Assembly (NCBI GenBank): GCA_030267965.1
Contig: BRYA01000845.1
Span: forward strand, 1 to 32,173
Direction: 5' to 3'
DNA length: 32,173 nucleotides
Source: Triparma columacea
Lineage: Eukaryota > Sar > Bolidophyceae > Parmales > Triparmaceae
Positions 28,898 through 32,173 of this stretch are shown piece by piece. How positions within the stretch are numbered: position 1 is the first letter of the stretch; each line of letters opens with the position of its first letter. A program made the position numbers and the translations under genes. The notes below the pieces were generated by a model. The model searched no databases. It was not told the origin of the DNA and saw only the letters and a program-made list of their open reading frames with translations.

Positions 28898-31789
28898 ATG
28901 AAATCTGTCCTTAACACATCCCTCGGCTCCGTAACAGTAATAGATCTAACTCACAAAATCCACCTCCTAGTAGAGATGAAGTTCTCGAGTATGCTCAAAA
29001 CCGGAAAGGCTGTCCTTAAGTCTACCGTTAAGGGCGCCTCCCTGCTCGCCGACAGTGGCATCCTTGACAATATCCCCATAGTCTCCAACATTCTTTCCGG
29101 GGCCCAACTCATCAATGAGGTCCTGGAGGGGAAGGAGTCCGCCGACACCGCCCTGGGGGAAGTCAAGCAAACTGTCGATCTCGTGTCTCCCATCGTCGTC
29201 AAGATAGGGCAGGCCGCAGACGCAACCGACCAGGGCCTAAATGATAATCTCAAGGCTGTGAATGACATCCTCGAAGAACTCTGGGAGCATATCGACAGCT
29301 ATGTCAAGAGGGCCAAGTTTGTCAAATACGCGGCAGGGGAGTCGTACTCGTCAGAGTTCGAGAAGGATCTCAAGAGGCTGAGGAAAGCACTCGACACCCT
29401 CAGCTTTACACTAACTGGGGAAACTCTCGTCACAGTCATGAGGACCGAGGGGAAGGTCGACAACCTCGCGGAGCAGATGCAGAAACTCGGCGCGACCAAA
29501 ACGGTGCAACAGAGGAGGGACTCTCGGCTATCATCCATGGAGATTGACGACAGGAACGTTGACTGGTTCGAGGATGAGCCGTTCGCCCAAGGTTCCTTCG
29601 GGGCCGTTTACAGGGTAAAGTACGAGGGCAAAGTCTGCGCCGCGAAGATGGTGTCCCTGAGGGACGTGCCGAAGAGCCAGCTAGAGGCCACCAAGAAGGA
29701 GTACAAGAAGGAGGTCGCCTTGATGGGAGAACTGAGATCCAACAACACGGTACAGATACTCGGAGCAATCACCCGCCCGACAGAGCTCGTCATCTTGATG
29801 GAGTACTGTGAGGGGGGTGACCTGAGGGGCCTTCTCGACAAAGCCCGTGTCGGCGAGGTTGAGTTCGACCATGGTGCGGTGTGCAACATGCTCCTAGAAA
29901 TTTCCTACGGGATGCGCTACCTCCACGGGAGGCCTTCTCCCGTGATTCACAAGGACCTGAAGAGTAACAACATCCTCATCGACCGTGAAGGGAGCGGGAA
30001 GGTGGCAGATTTCGGCGGGAGCCAGAGCAACAATATGTCTTCATCTAGGAGTGCGAAAGGCTCCGGAGTCGGAACCCAAGGGTGGACTGCACCGGAAGTC
30101 ATTGACGAAGGTTTGAGCGCCTTGAGTCTGAAGGCCGACGTTTACTCCTTCGCCATTGTCATGTGGGAGTGCCTTACGCAGAAGATCCCCTGGGACGGCA
30201 AGACAGATGGCCAAATCATCAAGGCCATCATCAAGGAGCAGAGGCCTCCCGTCGATGAGAGCATGAACGCCGAGCTAAAGGCGCTGATGGAGCAGTGCTG
30301 GAGCGAGGACCCAAAGGACCGCCCTCACTTTGACGTCATTGTCAAGAAGTTGGAGGCAATCGCACCTCCGAAAGTCAGGAGGACGAGCTCGACCGGAAGC
30401 GCCAGCAGGCAATCGGAGAAGGACGCCCAGGCAGCGAAGGAACTTGAGGAGCTCAAGGCAAGCGCCATCAGGCAATCGGAGAAGGACGCGCAGGCGGCGA
30501 GGGAGCTCGAGGAGCTCAAGGCGAAGCTCGCAGAGTCCGAAAGGGCAAGGGCGGTGTCGAGGGCCAAGAGGGGAGAGTTGGAACGAATGAACTCCGCCCA
30601 GAAGAGCGATACGGAGGAAGAGACCTCAAAGAAAGCAGACGCGCCCGCCCCGCCGACCCTACCTCCACCTCCACCGCAACCTCGTCAGGAGGTGGCCTCC
30701 CCTCTCGCTTCGCCCGTGGCGCAAGGCTCCGTTGGGGCGAGCGAAGAGACTGTCAGGTTAGAGAAGGCGTATCAAGACGCAAAGAGTAAGCGTGACATAC
30801 CTTTGATGAAGGAGTTGAAGGTACAAATCGAAGAATCTAGAAAGCTGGATGAGGTTGAGGCCAAAAAGGCAGCAAAGAAGCAAGGGCGAAAGAACGAAAT
30901 TGCCAACTTGAAGGAAAAGCTCGATGGTGCTATCGATCGCGGTGACTTTGATTTAGCTGAAAAGATCCAGCTACAAATCAGCGAGCTTGAGATTTGGAAG
31001 TTTACAAGCAACGAGAAGCTGAAGGAGGCCGCGGAGGAGTGGGTGGAGGACAAGGAGAAGGCGAACGAGAAGTACGGTCCGATTGAGGACTGGGACGTGT
31101 CGGAGGTTACGAGTTTTGATCGTCTTTTTTGCTGGAAGAGCGAATTCAATGAGGACCTGAGTCGATGGGACGTTTCGAATGTCACGAGTATGGAGAACAT
31201 GTTTGAAAGTTGCAATGCTTTCAACTCAGACATCTCTACTTGGGACACATCGAGCTGCACGAATATGTGTGGCATGTTTAGTTGTTGCTATGCTTTCAAC
31301 TCTGATCTCTCTTCATGGAACACATCAAACTGCACGGATATGAGTTGCATGTTTAGTAGTTCCAGAGCTTTCAACTCTGATCTCTCTACGTGGAACACAT
31401 CGAAGTGCACGAATATGTACAGCATGTTTGAGAGTTGCTCGGCTTTCAACTCTGACATCTCTACGTGGAACACATCGAAGTGCACGGATATGAGTTTCAT
31501 GTTTGATGGTTGCTCGGCTTTCAACTCTGATCTCTCTACGTGGAACACATCAAAGTGCACGAATATGAGTCACATGTTCTGTGGTTGCAGGGCTTTCAAC
31601 TCTGATCTCTCTACGTGGAACACATCGAACTGCACGAATATGTGGAAAATGTTTCTTGATTGCTCGGCTTTCAATTCTGATCTCTCTACATGGAACACAT
31701 CGAAGTGCACAAATATGAAGGGAATGTTCAATGGTGCTTCGAAGATGACTAAAAAACTCAAACCAAAAGGTGCGAGAGGTTGGTTTTAA
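28898..31789 (+). CDS. Helical-domain / TKL kinase / coiled-coil / DUF285-repeat fusion protein, 963 aa
   Basis: One uninterrupted exon. Residues about 27-200: helical, hydrophobic-amphipathic segment (ADSGILDNIPIVSNILSGAQ) then charged helices, without a signal peptide. Residues 224-486: protein kinase with QGSFGAVY glycine loop, K250 (AAK), a Glu-bearing C-helix, HKDLKSNN (351-358, Lys in place of Arg in HRD), DFG at 371-373 and APE at 398-400. All catalytic residues are present, so it should be active; the sequence is of TKL type. Residues about 500-720: Gln/Glu/Lys coiled coils with a duplicated SRQSEKDAQAAKELEELK module and a Pro-rich linker. Residues 726-947: nine 25-residue DUF285 (BspA-like) repeats. 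A second ATG at residue 27 (28976) could be the real start. Inferred role: sensing through repeats, signalling by kinase; the ligand is unknown. Confidence 0.9.
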   Translation: MKSVLNTSLGSVTVIDLTHKIHLLVEMKFSSMLKTGKAVLKSTVKGASLLADSGILDNIPIVSNILSGAQLINEVLEGKESADTALGEVKQTVDLVSPIVVKIGQAADATDQGLNDNLKAVNDILEELWEHIDSYVKRAKFVKYAAGESYSSEFEKDLKRLRKALDTLSFTLTGETLVTVMRTEGKVDNLAEQMQKLGATKTVQQRRDSRLSSMEIDDRNVDWFEDEPFAQGSFGAVYRVKYEGKVCAAKMVSLRDVPKSQLEATKKEYKKEVALMGELRSNNTVQILGAITRPTELVILMEYCEGGDLRGLLDKARVGEVEFDHGAVCNMLLEISYGMRYLHGRPSPVIHKDLKSNNILIDREGSGKVADFGGSQSNNMSSSRSAKGSGVGTQGWTAPEVIDEGLSALSLKADVYSFAIVMWECLTQKIPWDGKTDGQIIKAIIKEQRPPVDESMNAELKALMEQCWSEDPKDRPHFDVIVKKLEAIAPPKVRRTSSTGSASRQSEKDAQAAKELEELKASAIRQSEKDAQAARELEELKAKLAESERARAVSRAKRGELERMNSAQKSDTEEETSKKADAPAPPTLPPPPPQPRQEVASPLASPVAQGSVGASEETVRLEKAYQDAKSKRDIPLMKELKVQIEESRKLDEVEAKKAAKKQGRKNEIANLKEKLDGAIDRGDFDLAEKIQLQISELEIWKFTSNEKLKEAAEEWVEDKEKANEKYGPIEDWDVSEVTSFDRLFCWKSEFNEDLSRWDVSNVTSMENMFESCNAFNSDISTWDTSSCTNMCGMFSCCYAFNSDLSSWNTSNCTDMSCMFSSSRAFNSDLSTWNTSKCTNMYSMFESCSAFNSDISTWNTSKCTDMSFMFDGCSAFNSDLSTWNTSKCTNMSHMFCGCRAFNSDLSTWNTSNCTNMWKMFLDCSAFNSDLSTWNTSKCTNMKGMFNGASKMTKKLKPKGARGWF
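31073..31738 (+). repeat. Nine 75-bp DUF285 coding repeats
   Basis: Trp residues at 732, 757, 782, 807, 832, 857, 882, 907 and 932 mark an exact 25-residue period. The core reads AFNSDLSTWNTSKCTNM..MF..C. The first two units are diverged (WDVSNVTSM, close to the family norm). The last seven are nearly uniform at DNA level (TTTCAACTCTGATCTCTCTA), which points to recent amplification or homogenisation. Confidence 0.93.
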
Positions 31790-32173
31790 TAGCTCATAAT
31801 TAAAAAAGGAATAAGATATTACAGGGGTAGGAGGTGGGAAGGCTAAAGTAAGCAATTAGTGTAAATGCCGTTAGAAGATGAGAATGGGGAGTAACTAAAA
31901 GGGAAGCAACATTTGTAGGACAAATTGATTTGATTTGGTATATTAGTGACAAATAGATCACTCACTTGTGGCATTGCTGTTGAAAACTTTGCTCAACGCT
32001 TTGCATCACTATGTTCTAGGCTCCGCTCTTTAATAGTGTGTTATGATAAAGAGGTTTGTTGGATGTGGTGGTGGGAGACTGAGGGTAAAGGAGGGGAGTT
32101 TGTGGAGAGCGTATTATGTATGTGAAGTAAGGGGGAAGAAAGGGGAGGAGAAGAGCGGAGTGAGGCTGATGGG
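31790..32173. other. 3' flank of the kinase-DUF285 gene
   Basis: 384 bp, AT-rich first, purine-rich at the end. Possible poly(A) words: AATTAAAAAAGGAATAAG at 31798-31815. No gene, RNA or repeat is seen. Confidence 0.4.

Noticed and set aside
31288..31855. Minus frames with repeated FHVERSELKA-like text
   Set aside because: Reverse reading of the 75-bp DUF285 repeats.

Overview
The window is a eukaryotic nuclear locus. Most genes are split by short GT-AG introns (about 70-370 bp; donors mostly GTGAG/GTAAG, acceptors CAG, several with CTAAC-type branch sites). I resolved exon structures by hand by demanding matching splice phases, and every multi-exon model below closes to a whole number of codons. 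The gene set (K+-dependent vacuolar H+-pyrophosphatase, V-ATPase subunit H, a very large SFI1-type centrin-binding protein, a TKL kinase fused to DUF285/BspA-like repeats) suggests a unicellular protist. A stramenopile alga (bolidophyte/pelagophyte-like) is my best guess, but this is an inference from gene content only.

Layout. 1-1980 (minus): a MYND + RING + TPR protein whose 3' end runs into an overlapping, window-truncated charged reading frame. 2302-11737 (minus): one 12-exon gene for a 2,707-residue protein with about 36 tryptophan-centred SFI1 repeats and central coiled coils. 12149-13096 (plus): a 3-exon Frag1/DRAM/Sfk1-like membrane protein, divergent from the SFI1-like gene. 13468-15680 (plus): a 2-exon protein with a BAR-like helical domain and an endocytic-motif-rich tail. 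15930-19740 (plus): three tandem copies of a secreted acidic Cys-module gene, showing frameshift/intron ambiguity, internal repeats and near-identical flanks. 19821-20939 (minus): a 3-exon HDDC2-type HD-domain nucleotidase, convergent with the tandem array. Decayed copies of its last exon sit inside every array unit. 21808-22041 (plus): a tiny CaaX protein resembling a G-protein gamma subunit. 22468-24621 (plus): V-ATPase subunit H (4 exons). 24963-28403 (plus): vacuolar H+-PPase (9 exons). 28898-31789 (plus): an intronless 963-residue protein with an N-terminal helical region, a TKL kinase domain, coiled coil and nine 25-residue DUF285 repeats.

Functional themes. Two vacuolar proton-pump genes (V-ATPase H and V-PPase) lie head to tail 341 bp apart. 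Microtubule-organising/centrin (SFI1-like), membrane remodelling (BAR-like) and signalling (G gamma, kinase) genes surround them without obvious operon logic. The strongest candidate for an undescribed system is the helical-kinase-DUF285 fusion. It looks like a one-polypeptide sensor/kinase with a Cys-enriched, recently homogenised repeat array. The second is the tandem secreted-protein array, which captured a neighbouring gene's terminal exon in each duplication.
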